Positions 50,328-62,101 of a stretch of DNA of 64,000 bases are shown piece after piece (within the stretch, counting starts at the first letter, position 1; each line of letters opens with the position of its first letter). Source of the stretch: Apostichopus japonicus (taxonomy: Eukaryota; Echinodermata; Holothuroidea; Aspidochirotida; Stichopodidae); contig NC_092570.1 of NCBI RefSeq assembly GCF_037975245.1, forward strand, positions 7,999,001 to 8,063,000. Direction: 5' to 3'. The translations under genes and the position numbers were made by a program. A model generated the notes under the pieces. The model worked only from the letters and a program-made list of their open reading frames with translations, was not told where the DNA came from and did not search any database.

Positions 50328-51689
50328 CTTCCCAAGAAGCTGAGAAAAGTCTTATTCCATTTGGGAGATGTCACAGATTTAGTGTTGTCTCACACACATA
50401 GGCCAAAGACTTGATCAAGTCTAAATATGACATCATCAAGCCACATGTGCTTCAATTCTTTATGTTCATCATCATTTATTACAATGGTAATTTTCTGTAA
50501 TGGTGCTGAATTTTACAAATTTATGCTGAATCTAATATATCGAACCCTACTCATATAATAACCTAATAAGGCATTGGTCTCAGGGTTTAACACGGTGAAC
50601 ACTCTGCCTCGAAAATATGCAAAGAAAAGAGAAAGTACAGTTTTTTAAGATCCTAGTGGCCGCCGTATGACATCACAGATCTGCAAAATGACAGCTGCCA
50701 GACACAAGGTTTAAACGAGGATATCTACCAAACGGAACAAGATGTTCTTTAGCTGTTAGGGAGAATTGTTCTTTGCAAAGGTCTCTGTCATATAAACCAA
50801 AGATGATGGGGGGGGCATGGGGGAGGGGGTACGTCCCCTTTGATTCTCATTACTCTACAACTTGTAAAGCAAAATGCTTCATTATCTTGTAATGTGTAGT
50901 TGTGTCAAGTTGACTTTTCCATAAAAATATTTAGTTGGTCATGAATTGGTTTCTTCTGAACTGACTGATATTTATTGAAGGAGCTAAGACGGGTTTGGCA
51001 ATTCATTAAACAGACAATGCTCCCCCTTCAAAACTCAGTTTTGGCAAATAGATGAAACTAACAAAATAAAATTAAAAAATTGTCAAATTTCATCCCTAAA
51101 CTTCAAAGGAATGAAAAACAGCTTCAAATCAGCCTTAATATAATGTTGAGGAAATCTTTACAAACAGTATTTTTTTCTTTTTAAGGAAGTTGTTTTTCCC
51201 CACTTTATTAGATTATCGCTTTTTGTAAATTACACATCAATCTGCAATTTGTGCTTTATATTAAGAAAGATTATGAAATAATCGTGTTTTTTTTTTTTTT
51301 AATACTAATTTTCTGGATTACCTGTCAATGAGGAAGTTTTGTGTTTTTTGGTTTTTTTCTTTCTTTTTGTAGTGTGCCTCTCGGATAACTGAAATATCTG
51401 ACATTCTATGTCTCACAGTGTGTGTGTGTGTACCCTATACCTTGTTGATGTTTACCAGTAAATAACCCCGTGTTTGATAAGTCAATTAATACGTAACTCT
51501 TCGAAATAGTAAAGGTCAGGCGACTTAAGAAAACAAAACTAGGACTGTACAAATCATTGCCCTGTTTTTCAGTTTTTGTGTTAAATTTTGTTGGCCTCTT
51601 CTCCTTACTGCGATAGATTTGCATACCTAAGTGTCGTTTCTAAAGTCAAAGCCTTTTAAGAGAAGTCAGTCTTTATTATAAGATGTAGG
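50328..51689. other. Intronic DNA upstream of first exon B
   Basis: Non-coding, with a G-rich run at 50807-50830, a T run at 51288-51300 and a (GT)n run at 51418-51431. No clear TATA box at a suitable distance from 51690 was seen. Confidence 0.5.
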
Positions 51690-51851
51690 ATGGACCGAGG
51701 ACACACACACATTGTTACATATGTGTCCCATGCCGAGACTCGCAAGATATTACTCCAGCATGGTTACTGGCCATGCTATCGGCATCAAGAAGAGGAGAAG
51801 GATACAGTTTCACTCGGAGAAAAAAATATCCTCAAGGCAGATTGTCGTTCC
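51690..51851 (+). CDS. Candidate alternative first exon B of dlg
   Basis: A coding block of 54 codons from ATG at 51690 to a strong donor, TTCC|GTAAGT, in phase 0. The peptide begins MDRGHTHIVTYVSHAETRK and continues ILLQHGYW, then an acidic/basic stretch HQEEEKD and a 17-residue extension ending ADCRS. The core aligns without gaps with exon A (49214): HIVT[F/Y], SH, ET, K, L, GYW. The duplicate arose within about 2.3 kb. Its phase matches both exon A and the L27 exon at 41281. The likely role is a distinct N-terminus for a DLG isoform produced from an internal promoter. No downstream partner exon is in the window, so membership of dlg is an inference from strand, order and phase. Confidence 0.6.
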
Positions 51852-51874
51852 GTAAGTCATTACAAAAACGGGCA

Positions 51875-51919
51875 GAGTATACTAAGGGAGTTGTTCCATA
51901 ACAACTCCCTTGTATACTC
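51875..51919 (+). repeat. 45-bp foldback just after the exon B donor
   Basis: The left arm reads GAGTATACTAAGGGAGTTGT and the right arm is its complement apart from one unpaired base, with a CCAT loop. It starts 23 bases after the donor at 51852. The core GGGAGTTGTT/AACAACTCCC is shared with 14740-14775. In RNA it would form a stem of about 20 bp close to the splice site. Confidence 0.93.
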
Positions 51920-53680
51920 CTGTGAAATAGACCTGTTGTTCTCTTAATCTCTGTCTCTTTCCTGCAGTGTATTTAATATGTTATAATCCACTTTGGCTTA
52001 GTAAGGTAAATCACCCATTTGTTAATGTAAAGAGAAATACTCTTCTTGGTCATTCATTTGTAAGTCAGTCAGTCCGTCCATCCATCCGTCCTTTAGTTTG
52101 TCCACTTGTTCATTCATTCTGTTGGCTTTTTTTGAAATTTTCATTCAGGCACTTTTTTTCTGTGTTGAACTTTTCAAACAGTTTTATTCTGTTTTAATAA
52201 TCGTAAATCATGGCGGGTTGAATGGATTGTACTGGTGGATGAAAACTGGTAAAAATGATAGAAAATTTTATTTGAGAAATGTCATGTAGGATTTACTTAG
52301 CTATGCTAATGTGTATATACTTCAGAATTTCAGATACTGGGAATAAGTTCACCAGCATCTCTACTAGTAATGAGTATATTTTTTACACGTTTCTTGTCCA
52401 GTTTGTACCCCTTCATCATTGGTATCTCACCAACAGAGGGGTAGGAAGCTTCCAAAAAGTGGGGGGGGGCACAACATCAGAGGGGCTCTTTCTCATTCCA
52501 CAACCACCACTCGTTATGCTATAAACCGATACACACCAGCCATATCACTTAAATATATATGATGTGTTAGTATGCCATAATACTATTTATTGAGATTGTT
52601 TATTGTTAACCGTGCTACATAAAGATATGGGATGCCATTTTAGAAATAGCATGTACAGACTAAAAATAAATAATTAATATAAAATATTAAAATTAACAAA
52701 GGCTTAAAATATCTAAAAGACAGTTAGCTAGTAGGGCACATTTGCTATTTTGGAAAAAAAGTGGGAGGGGCACGTGCCCCCAGTTCCCCCCAGCTCCTAC
52801 CCCATGCTCACCAGTTACAGCTTACTGTAAGTCACCACCCGAACCCAATGTGCCTTTGCCACAGTTGTTTGTATCCTACCTTCTAATCAAAGAAAATTGT
52901 TGACAAATTGTGACGACTCCTGTTTTACATATATGTAACATGGCATGATTGGTTTCAAAATGTTTGTTCGATCCAAATTGATAATGTAACCAAACAACAA
53001 CAAAAAAGCATGACGATATAATTAATCAGATTTGTGTTCCGTTTGTCACATGGATCTAACAGGTTTAGTTCCACATCATTCAATGTGGTGAAATAATTTC
53101 TCTAAAGCTGCATTTTATCCCTGTTGACTCTGCCACTACCCAGTAGTTCCATTAAGAGAGCTTATAGAAAGAACATATACCCACAGACCTTTATCTTGTT
53201 ACCGTAGTGATAGAAATTGCCTCAGGAATGATGACATCCGGCAAAAGATTTCAAATGTTTACCAATGAATTATAAATAACAAAATTTGTGGGACACAAAA
53301 TTTCCTGTATTGGATAAGAAACTGTAAAACAACTCACTAATTAGGTGTAGTGGTTACCACTATACCACATATATATACCTTGGTAAGACTGAGGAATATA
53401 TGTCTCCAGTCATGTATAAACTCTTACACGACTTGTTCAAAGCGACGCTAATTTACAACACGACTCAGTAAGGAAGGTTTAAAATTCTTAGATTGCAGGT
53501 TCTATTTACATATGGTCACCTTTAAGCAGTGATATAGTCCTTACAGCTGTTTGTAATGGCAATGTCAAGATTTTGAAAGCAAGATTTACACCCTTTAGTG
53601 GGGTTTAAAAGTCAACCTGCCATCCCTCCCCTTCAAATGTAAACTACACACGGTTCCATGTCCCAATGACAACAATTCTG
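51920..53680. other. Intronic DNA
   Basis: Contains CCATCCATCCGTCC-type repeats near 52071-52092 and a G run at 52461. No exon recognised. Confidence 0.5.
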
Positions 53681-53769
53681 TGGGTAACACTCCGGTTACC
53701 AGGTGCTGTAATTATGTGATACTTAAGAGCACATAATTACAGCACATGGTATCAGTAATACCGATCACA
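53681..53769. repeat. Compound foldback of 89 bp
   Basis: The centre has perfect 16-bp arms, GTGCTGTAATTATGTG (53703-53718) and CACATAATTACAGCAC (53730-53745), with an 11-base loop. Each side carries a smaller hairpin (GGTAAC..GTTACC on the left, GGTAT..ATACC on the right), and the outer parts are imperfect complements of each other. It resembles a small palindromic MITE. A pre-miRNA-like hairpin is a weaker option. Confidence 0.85.
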
Positions 53770-56037
53770 TATTGTAAACTAATCTGTTTGTTCATTAAAG
53801 TTATAGCTGTATAATTAGTCATGGTGTTGCAATGGTGGCCTTTCACGTTCTTCATAACATATCTTCCTTCCCCACAGCCTTAAAAAACTTTTCACCTTGT
53901 TTAGAAAGCCTTTCTATATACAATGTGTGCCACCATCTGTTTGTAATAATCTACTTTAATCATTCTTGTATGGCGCCCTCACTGAGGATTTGTTATAACA
54001 TCTTCACCCCAAAATTTGATTACAAAGACCAAATTTTTTAATTTGATGTTCCATTAATCTTGAATGGCATCAATTATTTAAGCCAAAAGCCTCCCAGCGG
54101 GAAAATAAAAACTTATTTGTTTGATATGAATAACTTAAAGGCAATGAAACCTGTATTAAAAAATGGCTGGCCTTGCGTGATTGGGGCTATTAATTCTTCA
54201 TATTAAATGTTGGTATACACAGTCTATCAATGTTAGTGTCTAGTGCTGTGCTGTGAATACTGGAGGGGTATATGTGGAGGCGCAGCCACAGTGTACATAC
54301 TAAAGAGTGAAAATTTAAATCTGAAATTTTATGTCATTTTTCTTTACATGTAAAAGTACTTTGACTGGGTTCATAACATTAAACTTGCAAAATGAGATAA
54401 TTTTTTAATAACATGAGGGAGGTTACAGGGATATAGAAAAGATTGAGGATTTGTATGAGTGAGAGGAGAGGAGAAGAGAAGAGAGGAGAGGGGCAGGGAT
54501 CGGGGGATAGGTTAGAGGACAAGAGGAGAGGGGCATGGGTATGTCCAGGAGAAAGGAGTATTGGTGCTTTCTGATGGCTCTTGAAATGAAGATGATATAT
54601 ATAAACAAATGTTGAAAACAAGGACGGCTGGAGTTGGTTGTTAACAGCTAGCCTCTTTAATTCTGAAATATGTGTGTGAACTGCTGTGGATGTATTAAAT
54701 GAAAGTCATTGGAGAAGCGACTGCTAAGTGAGATTACGAGAACATCTACATGGAATCTGAACCCTCATAGGAAAATCCCTACTAGTGGGGTCGGCATGAT
54801 GGGGGAAGGGGAGGGGTAATGAGGAGGGGGGGGGGAAATAATGGGCTGAAGGGTGTCTGAGACCACAGGTTTGCTTTAAGGGATAACTGCAGGTAGAAAC
54901 TTTGTGTAATATAGTTCATAGTCCAACAAGATAAAGTAAAGTTTTCTAATGCTTAATCCCAGGTTTTAAGATAGTCCCCCTTTAAACAGCTTTTTCAAAT
55001 CTATAATTTGATAAATCTTTCAATGTTGTTTGTGAGGTAATGTAACAATATATAGTCAAGTCATCACAAAAGATGGAAAAAAATAGAAAAATTGTGAAAT
55101 TTTTCCAAATTTGTGTTTACATGAAATAGTCCTGGAGCAGTGAAATATATAGAACTGAAAAGATCCATTGCTTAGTTGCGATTTAACCGTTATTCGGCGA
55201 AACATTCTTAAAGGATGTCTTAAAATTTCATGGTCATAGTAACTCACTCGGTTTGAGAAATTCATGGCGACCAAACATCTTACTTTTCACACAATTAGTG
55301 TCTGGAATGATCCAGTCGGCCATCTCCAAAAAAAAAAAAAAAAAAAACGGAGGAAATTTGCCCGTCAAGATTCATAGACGGTCTTTTAAGCCAACTCTTC
55401 TGTCATCTATAGGTGGTATATATTCAGCAATCCTCTATTTTTGAAGATCTTGAAGGAGTACTCCTATCTGACGTGATATTTTATTCATATCTTGGGTCTA
55501 CCCATGCCTAATTTTTGAAAGGTTATTGAATAGATCACAAGGACGGTGTGGTAATTTTAGAGTCCTGGGGTTGATATTCTCCGTAGTATATTCATCTTTA
55601 TGGAAAATAGTAAATGAGACTTTATTGCCAGCTCTGTGACAACAGTTTGCCAACTTACGTCAGGATCGGTGAGAAATTGATCACTCCGAAAAATTGTCGA
55701 CTCAGATGAGAATAAAAAAGTTATCTAATATTGATAAAACTTGGATCAATAATAGAATAATGATGATGATGATGATGATGAGGGTAAATCTGATTGTGTG
55801 TATAAAGAGAATAGATGAAAGGTGGAAAAAATGCTAGAAAATTCACAGAAATCCTATCAATAAATTGCAGTTATAAAAATTGCTATGAGAGAAGTACCCT
55901 AAAAGTGTGGAAAAAATTGCCTTTTTGTTTCAAATTGAATGACTCTTCACATTGTCACAGCTGATTGATATGAGGACAAAAATTTCTATGTTCAAAATTC
56001 ATCAGGTACTTCTCGATATTTCGTTCTTGTGAAGATT
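53770..56037. other. Intronic DNA
   Basis: Contains a purine-rich GAGAGGAGAGG tract at 54460-54545, a G-rich run at 54822-54835, an A run at 55329-55346 and a (GAT)n microsatellite at 55757-55780. No exon recognised. Confidence 0.5.
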
Positions 56038-56216
56038 TTCGCTTCTCGGCCTTTTGGCTAAGATCATGTGTAGTATCTGTTCCCTTTCGAGGGGTATCGT
56101 GATACACACCTGACGTTGATCACACAGTCACAGTCCCGATGCAAGGGGACTGGGGTTGACTGAGCGGATCAGTCGTTCGGTTGTTTGGTTTTCGTGCCCA
56201 GGTTCTTACCTGGGCG
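56038..56216 (+). ncRNA. U2 snRNA-headed structured RNA or U2-derived retroposon
   Basis: The first 45 bases (56038-56082) match metazoan U2 snRNA at 43 positions as I remember it. They include stem I (CTTCTCGGCCTTTTGGCTAA) and the branch-point recognition sequence TGTAGTATCTGTTC. From 56083 the sequence is unlike U2 but folds compactly: CCCT-TTCG-AGGG (56082-56093); GTAT-CGTG-ATAC (56094-56105); CAGTCCC/GGGACTG (56131-56152); GACTGA/TCAGTC (56158-56174); and GCCCAGGT-TCTT-ACCTGGGC (56196-56215). A U-rich single-stranded region, TTGGTTTTCGTG, precedes the last hairpin where an Sm site would sit, but it is not a canonical AUUUUUG. Total length, about 179 nt, is close to that of U2. An A/T hairpin, ACTTTTT-CTTC-AAAAAGT, follows at 56217-56234. 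No target duplication was seen. Confidence 0.75.
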
Positions 56217-56234
56217 ACTTTTTCTTCAAAAAGT

Positions 56235-59200
56235 ATTTTTGTTTGTTTAATTGTGCGTGGTTGGATGATCTTTGATTTGATTGACGACACTTAAAAGTCA
56301 TAATAGTCATTGAATCGAGAGTTCGGGGGGGGGGGGGAGTGGGTGGAGCGGAAGGATGGAGGGTGGGAAGGGGATAGGGATTTAAAAATGCAAATACTGC
56401 AAATTACTTGTACCTTTGTAATATGTTTTGAGTAAGTAACATCAAGCAGGACATTTTTTAACAATAATAAAATTAATTCTGTAAAAAAAATGTAAAGAAA
56501 TAACAGGACCACGTAACAGCTCTATAAAAAGTGACAGTGGCAAACCTATGTGCTGGTGATATTTCTGGTAGCATTTGTTATAATTTGCTATTTATTATTG
56601 ATTTATCATCACAAAAAATCCTTCAGGATACAAGAGTTTGATCGGTACAACCTTCTTACTAATAAAAAGCTGTTCATTTGGAAGGCTGTCAGAGCCAAAG
56701 CACCTACCAACTGCGATAAAGAAAATATCTCCCATGTGAATGTTTGATACAGCCCTCAAAATTGCATTTTCAATTTTCATCTTTTGTTGAAGTTTTGTTT
56801 TTGTTTTTTTTGTAAAGTAGTAATTACGATTATCTCTGGTGCATGGTTCCTTTAACATGCTGACATCGATGGAATCCATCCATCAAATTTGACAGGATTC
56901 TCAGAAGTAGTAATTTTACATTATGTAAATTGTGTAGCATTATGTATGTTTGAAAAAAAAAAAATCGCCTGTGATAAAAGATGATTCAAATGTAACCCTG
57001 TCATAGGTGAAGGAACTCAGAGACTGTATGGAAACTTACCACTAGATTTTTTTTTTGGGGGGGGGGGGTGTCTCCAATAAGATAGTGTCTACAATATCTG
57101 ATTAATTAAAACCAAACTTACAGTAAGTGACGAATTTCTTTAGAAAAGAAACGCAGTTGGCGTAGTTATTTAGATGAAGTGCGATATGTATAATTTGTAT
57201 AAATGGAAAATCCATAATAATCTCTTCTGGAAATTCTTGAATGAAGCCTCAGTTAAAATCTGCACTCTAAACAGTTTAAGCTCTGTAAATCCCGGGGCCG
57301 GCCGTAGTTTAAATTCTTTTGGTTTTAGAAGAATCAGTTTTGATGGAAGACAGTAAACATATATCACTGTCATAATAAATAGCCTAGCATTGACCTTTCT
57401 CACTGGCTACAGAGTCCTAAATGTGATATAGGGCACAGACGAAGAAATTATGACAAAGCTACATCCTTGCCAGAGAAACGGCGCAACGGGAAATAAAAAC
57501 TTGTTTAAAGAATAGAAGGGGAAGATGAATCTTTTTTGAGATGAAATGCAGCTTCTTTTCTTTTTAATTGTCTTTCTTGTTTTCTTGTATAACGAATATG
57601 GAAAAAAATACTTGTAAGTTTCAATATGAAACATGACATTTTTTGAAATTGTTAAATAGTTTGAAATATTTCAGAATCATTTCTCTTTGTATTCCAGCGA
57701 TACCGTAAGCCTATTATTCGGTTGTCATGTATATTACATTGATGGCAGGGAGGCATCGTTCCCTTCCCCCTCTCCTCCCCTTTCCTCCCCCTCTCTTGTT
57801 TTCTCCACCCATCGATGTAAAGAATCTTGTTGTAGTCGTCCATGCACTTCATGCATGATTTCGTTTAGCGCTGGTTTGACACAGCTACTGTTTATAATAA
57901 ACTGTCTCTCTGTTTGTGTTATAAAAGCATGGTACAGAATTTACAAACTGATACGATCGGAAAAAATTTCTCGCAAAATCTAAGAAACACATGATTTTGA
58001 TGACCTTTCTTTGCTGTTGTAAAATGTTGTTTATTAGAATATTTAGTGTTGTCAGAGCTCTCAAGATTGTGGCATTTGTTCTCTGTCCATCGCTAGGATA
58101 GTGATTTGGGCTTGGTCGTTTAAGCTTTCCTTACATCATCAGTATCTTTCCAAATCTCACCCCGATCTGCACCATTGTTTTCAATCTGAATATGTCCTTT
58201 TATAATATGATTAGGGAGAGGGGAGGGAGGGTTTTGAGGTTCATCAGTTGTGTAAATGTGGATGATTTCTGCACAATTGTATATTATATGAACCTGTGTG
58301 TGCAGAGGTCCGTATACAGTCATATATATATACTGTCAACATAAACTAGTGAAATGTTTTCTCTATGTACAGTGTTTGTGCGTGGTTTAGAAAGATACAG
58401 CGAGCGTAAAAACTATCGTGCATTCAACCATCCATTGTGTAATGATATTAGGACGAGTGCATGTCTAGTGCGCTTTCAACCTTTCCTAAATATTTCAGTA
58501 ATCAGAAGAGGGAGGGAAAAAACGTAGACAAAATGTGATAACCAGATGATTGTTAGTCTGTAGGTTTCTTTGGAAGATTGTACCTTAACAGAGTCCTTTA
58601 TTGGTAAATAATTCAAGATAGAAAAGAGCAGAAAAGAAAGAAAATACAATATTTAGTGTTATAAAGCCAAGATATGCAGTATTTATATCAAGTTGTAACT
58701 ATATACATGTCGTTAACATAATTACTTTAACAACGAAACATAAATCAATAAATCGGATATCATGATCGGTTTAAAATTAATGAAGGGTGTATACTGTCAA
58801 AACTTGAGTGGGTCATGTGGTTTTAGTTAAATACCAAAAGAGAATATAAACAATTTATTTTTACCCAAATCGATGAAAAATGTCTATTTCAATTTTTAGA
58901 AAAGTTTACAGAAAATTATTCTGTAAATTAATGTAATACTGGTAACTAGCATATTTTCTGTTGTGAAACATTGGATAAAAATTACAGCTTGACATGTATA
59001 ACTGTATAATATTTCAGCAACAACCCATTGCCATTATTGAAGGTTTAGAAATATAGTATTGTGCAGTATAGTCTAACATTTTATAGTCCAACGTATTTAA
59101 TGTAGTCTATCTTTGTATGCATACTGTTGCTATGGTAACTTGCAGAAAATGTTGTATTAATGTCCTGTTTATGAAATACATTGTCAGCTCTTGTGGTAAC

Positions 59201-61543
59201 ACATGTTTATGATGTTGAAGTACAGATAGTCCTTTTTAACAAAGGTGTTTTTATTTCACAACACTGCTTTGGTGAATTGGACAGGACTTTTTTTTAAATG
59301 CATACATCCTAAGAGCCACATCTTATTTCTCTGTCAGATGACAAATATTATGGAACATCTGATTTTCTATCTGTTGGAAAATATGACGAAAATAGAAAAG
59401 TAGCAAAAAAAAAAGAAAAAAGGCAGTAACATTTCTGAGATTAAGTTTCCCAGACTGTGATTGATAAAGTGCATTATACGTACCCGAGCGAGCAAGGCCT
59501 ACCGCTGCTATCTCTGTAAACAAGCAAAAATATTAGTCAAATATACTCGGCTCCAAGGTCTCGGGGAGGAGGAGCCGAGGGGAGAAAAAAATCAGTGAAA
59601 CAGTGACAGCCTTATTCTTATAAATTGTGACATATAAAAGAATGGTCACACAGGGTTGAATGGGACTGGTGTTGAACGTGTGCTACCATTCCAATTCATC
59701 TACAGTAATTGTGCTAATACTCCAGTCAAGGTTGCTGCAATTGGCTTTCAGGGATAATTGGAAAAAAGGAAATACTTCAAAAAAGTTTTGATTATTTAGT
59801 CTATCTATAGGGGTATTAATATACATGAAAAGTGCAGAAGCAAGTTTGTGGAGGAGGGCACCTAGACCGAATGATTTGTGCCCATTGCTTTATATATATA
59901 TGTTGTTTTTTTAGGCCTCCTCATTTGAGTTGAAAATTTCTCAAGGTGGAAATATTTTCTGTTTGCTTCGTGTGAATGTTTTTAAGCATGTAGTGAAGGA
60001 TTCTTACTTGCTTTTCATGCCTCTAAATTATTATATATCGAAAGGCGTAAATTTTAGAAAATGTAGAATTCAAAAATAAATAAATAAGGAACCGTTGTCA
60101 TGTCAAACTTACAGTTGAGTGTGTACGAAAGAAGCATCCGAGTCAGGAAAGGATTTTATGAACTATAGAAAAGGTGAAAGGTCATTGGGAAATTCAATTT
60201 GTTAACTCTGGAATCTGTTGTGAGTGGAGGGTTGTCTATTTATAGGAGAGTGAATTATAGCAAGCTGTAAGAACAATTGGTAAAATTTAACCAGCTTGGG
60301 AGTTTATACTTACAGTAAGAGAGATAGAGAGAGTGTGTATATGTGTGTGTCAAGGAGAATAGTGTACACAGTTAGATGTGTATGTATTTGGTCAGTGGTA
60401 ACAGGTTTATTTTCTGGTGGAGTCCTGCCTTTTTGATACCTTGGAGATAATATTCTCACATACTGGTTTTGTTGCTAAGGATAAAAGGAAATTTTCAGAG
60501 TAATGACAATTATTCCCTTGGATGGATTTTACAGTCAGTACGTGAAATATACCGATAAAGGAATCTTCATTAGTGTGCAGTGCTTTTTAGCCATGTAATG
60601 TACCACATACATGTTATATATTGCAGGAAGGAAACCCTCAGTAAAACCACCTGTGTACAACATATGGCATCTTAAATTCTGATGGATTGGTACCTTTGAG
60701 ATATTCTAATATCCATATTCAATTTTAGCAGATGTGGATTTCATAGCATATTTCTGTTTTCATAGTACATAGATTACTAACCTCAGAGGACTGGTCTGTG
60801 TGGACTAATTTCAAGCACTCTCTTAAAACTCTTAGGGACATTTGTTTTTATTGTTCCTTATTTCATATGTTCAGGTCTACAGCTGTTGTTCAATATATAT
60901 CATTGTAGTTAAACTGTCAATGGTAACATTCTTGTCCATTGGGATAACAGTGTATTGTACCTTTACTATACCTCAAAGTTCTGTGTTGTACAAAACATGT
61001 CATTAAAATAGTTTAGCTGGCTGGCTACTCTGTTACCATGGAGTGAATTTTTACAGTCAAAGTTCACTATTTGGAGCTATACATTCACAAGGGGGTGTTT
61101 ACAAGCTAGGGCTGTTTGTGTGTATACCAATCACTATAGTGTTGTGTATCATGTCTGAATGGAGTTGAATTTGCTGTGCTTCTATGATGCTTTCAGCTAT
61201 TCGAATGAAGACCCTTTTTTCCTCTCACTAGCACCTGTTGAGCTTTGTTTGTGTAGGGTCAGGTAGAGTGTGCCTGTAATAATAAAATACCATAGTACCT
61301 CAGCATTGATGCTTACTGTAGGTGGAGAGTAGTAGTAGTAGTATAAAACTGGTAGGCTTGCCTTAACTATGTGAACATCAAAACTATATACAGTATATTG
61401 TATACATCTGTGGTGATCATGGTGTGAGTTCAAAAGAAAGCTGAACAGGTTCTTGTGTGGAAGAAGACTTCTGTTTTAATACCTGCATATTGTTTGAAGG
61501 ACTTGTGACGCTCAAGCTATTTGTACGGATTAGTGTTGCCTAG
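56235..61543. other. Intronic DNA with no clear exon
   Basis: G runs at 56325-56337 and 57057-57068, a C/T-rich patch near 57760-57800 and (TG)n at 60340-60350. Between 57170 and 57403 short ORFs are open on both strands, with no recognisable similarity. At 60627 an acceptor-like TATTGCAG is followed by a short open frame without a donor. Confidence 0.5.
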
Positions 61544-61651
61544 AAGGCCAAAGCCCTTATTGATGCAGCAACAGCTCAAAATAGCTTTGAGCTTGACCTG
61601 AGTGAAACAATTAAAGCCACTTTCCCAGAGGATGGTGAAGTACAATGCTAA
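61544..61651 (+). other. Exon-like short open segment
   Basis: After an acceptor-like GTTGCCTAG the frame reads 35 protein-like codons (AKALIDAATAQNSFELDLSE, then TIKATFPEDGEVQC) to a TAA at 61649. A donor-like GTGAAG lies inside at 61635. Composition is unlike the surrounding AT-rich sequence. It has no recognised homologue and no proven neighbour exon, so it is only a candidate. Confidence 0.2.
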
Positions 61652-61946
61652 ATTTTTTGACATGTGACAGTTTTTATTTTGTGTGCATTGTGGATTCTTC
61701 AGTAAAGCAAAACGTTCAAGTGGAAATATATTGGAATATACTGGAATATATATCAGCTTAAATTTTGGAATTTATAACCCTGCATTGAATCTTTGGTGAG
61801 ACGTACAGTATATATCTGAAGATGGCCCAGGTAAGTAGATATATCACCCGCAATAAGGTAATTTCAGTGCGAAAAACTCTGGCACTTATTAGGCAGGCTA
61901 TAATATAGAAATAATGGTCACGTAGACGCAATATTTTTATGTCCAC

Positions 61947-61990
61947 TTGGGTCTTGTGTATGTGTGTGTGTGCGTGCGTGCGTGCGTGTA
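61947..61990. repeat. (GT)n/(GCGT)n microsatellite
   Basis: An alternating TGTGTG run passes into four GCGT units. Confidence 0.9.
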
Positions 61991-62101
61991 CTGTATGTCT
62001 GTGTTTATGTGTGTAGAGCGTGTTTTTGGGAATTCACGTTTCGAGGTCTAATGGACATAGATACAGAAGAGCATCACCATGACAACAGAGCAGTGACTTC
62101 C

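Noticed and set aside
57170-57403. ORFs open on both strands around a GGGGCCGGCC site
   Set aside because: Antisense open frames with no recognisable domain, splice site pair or paralogue.
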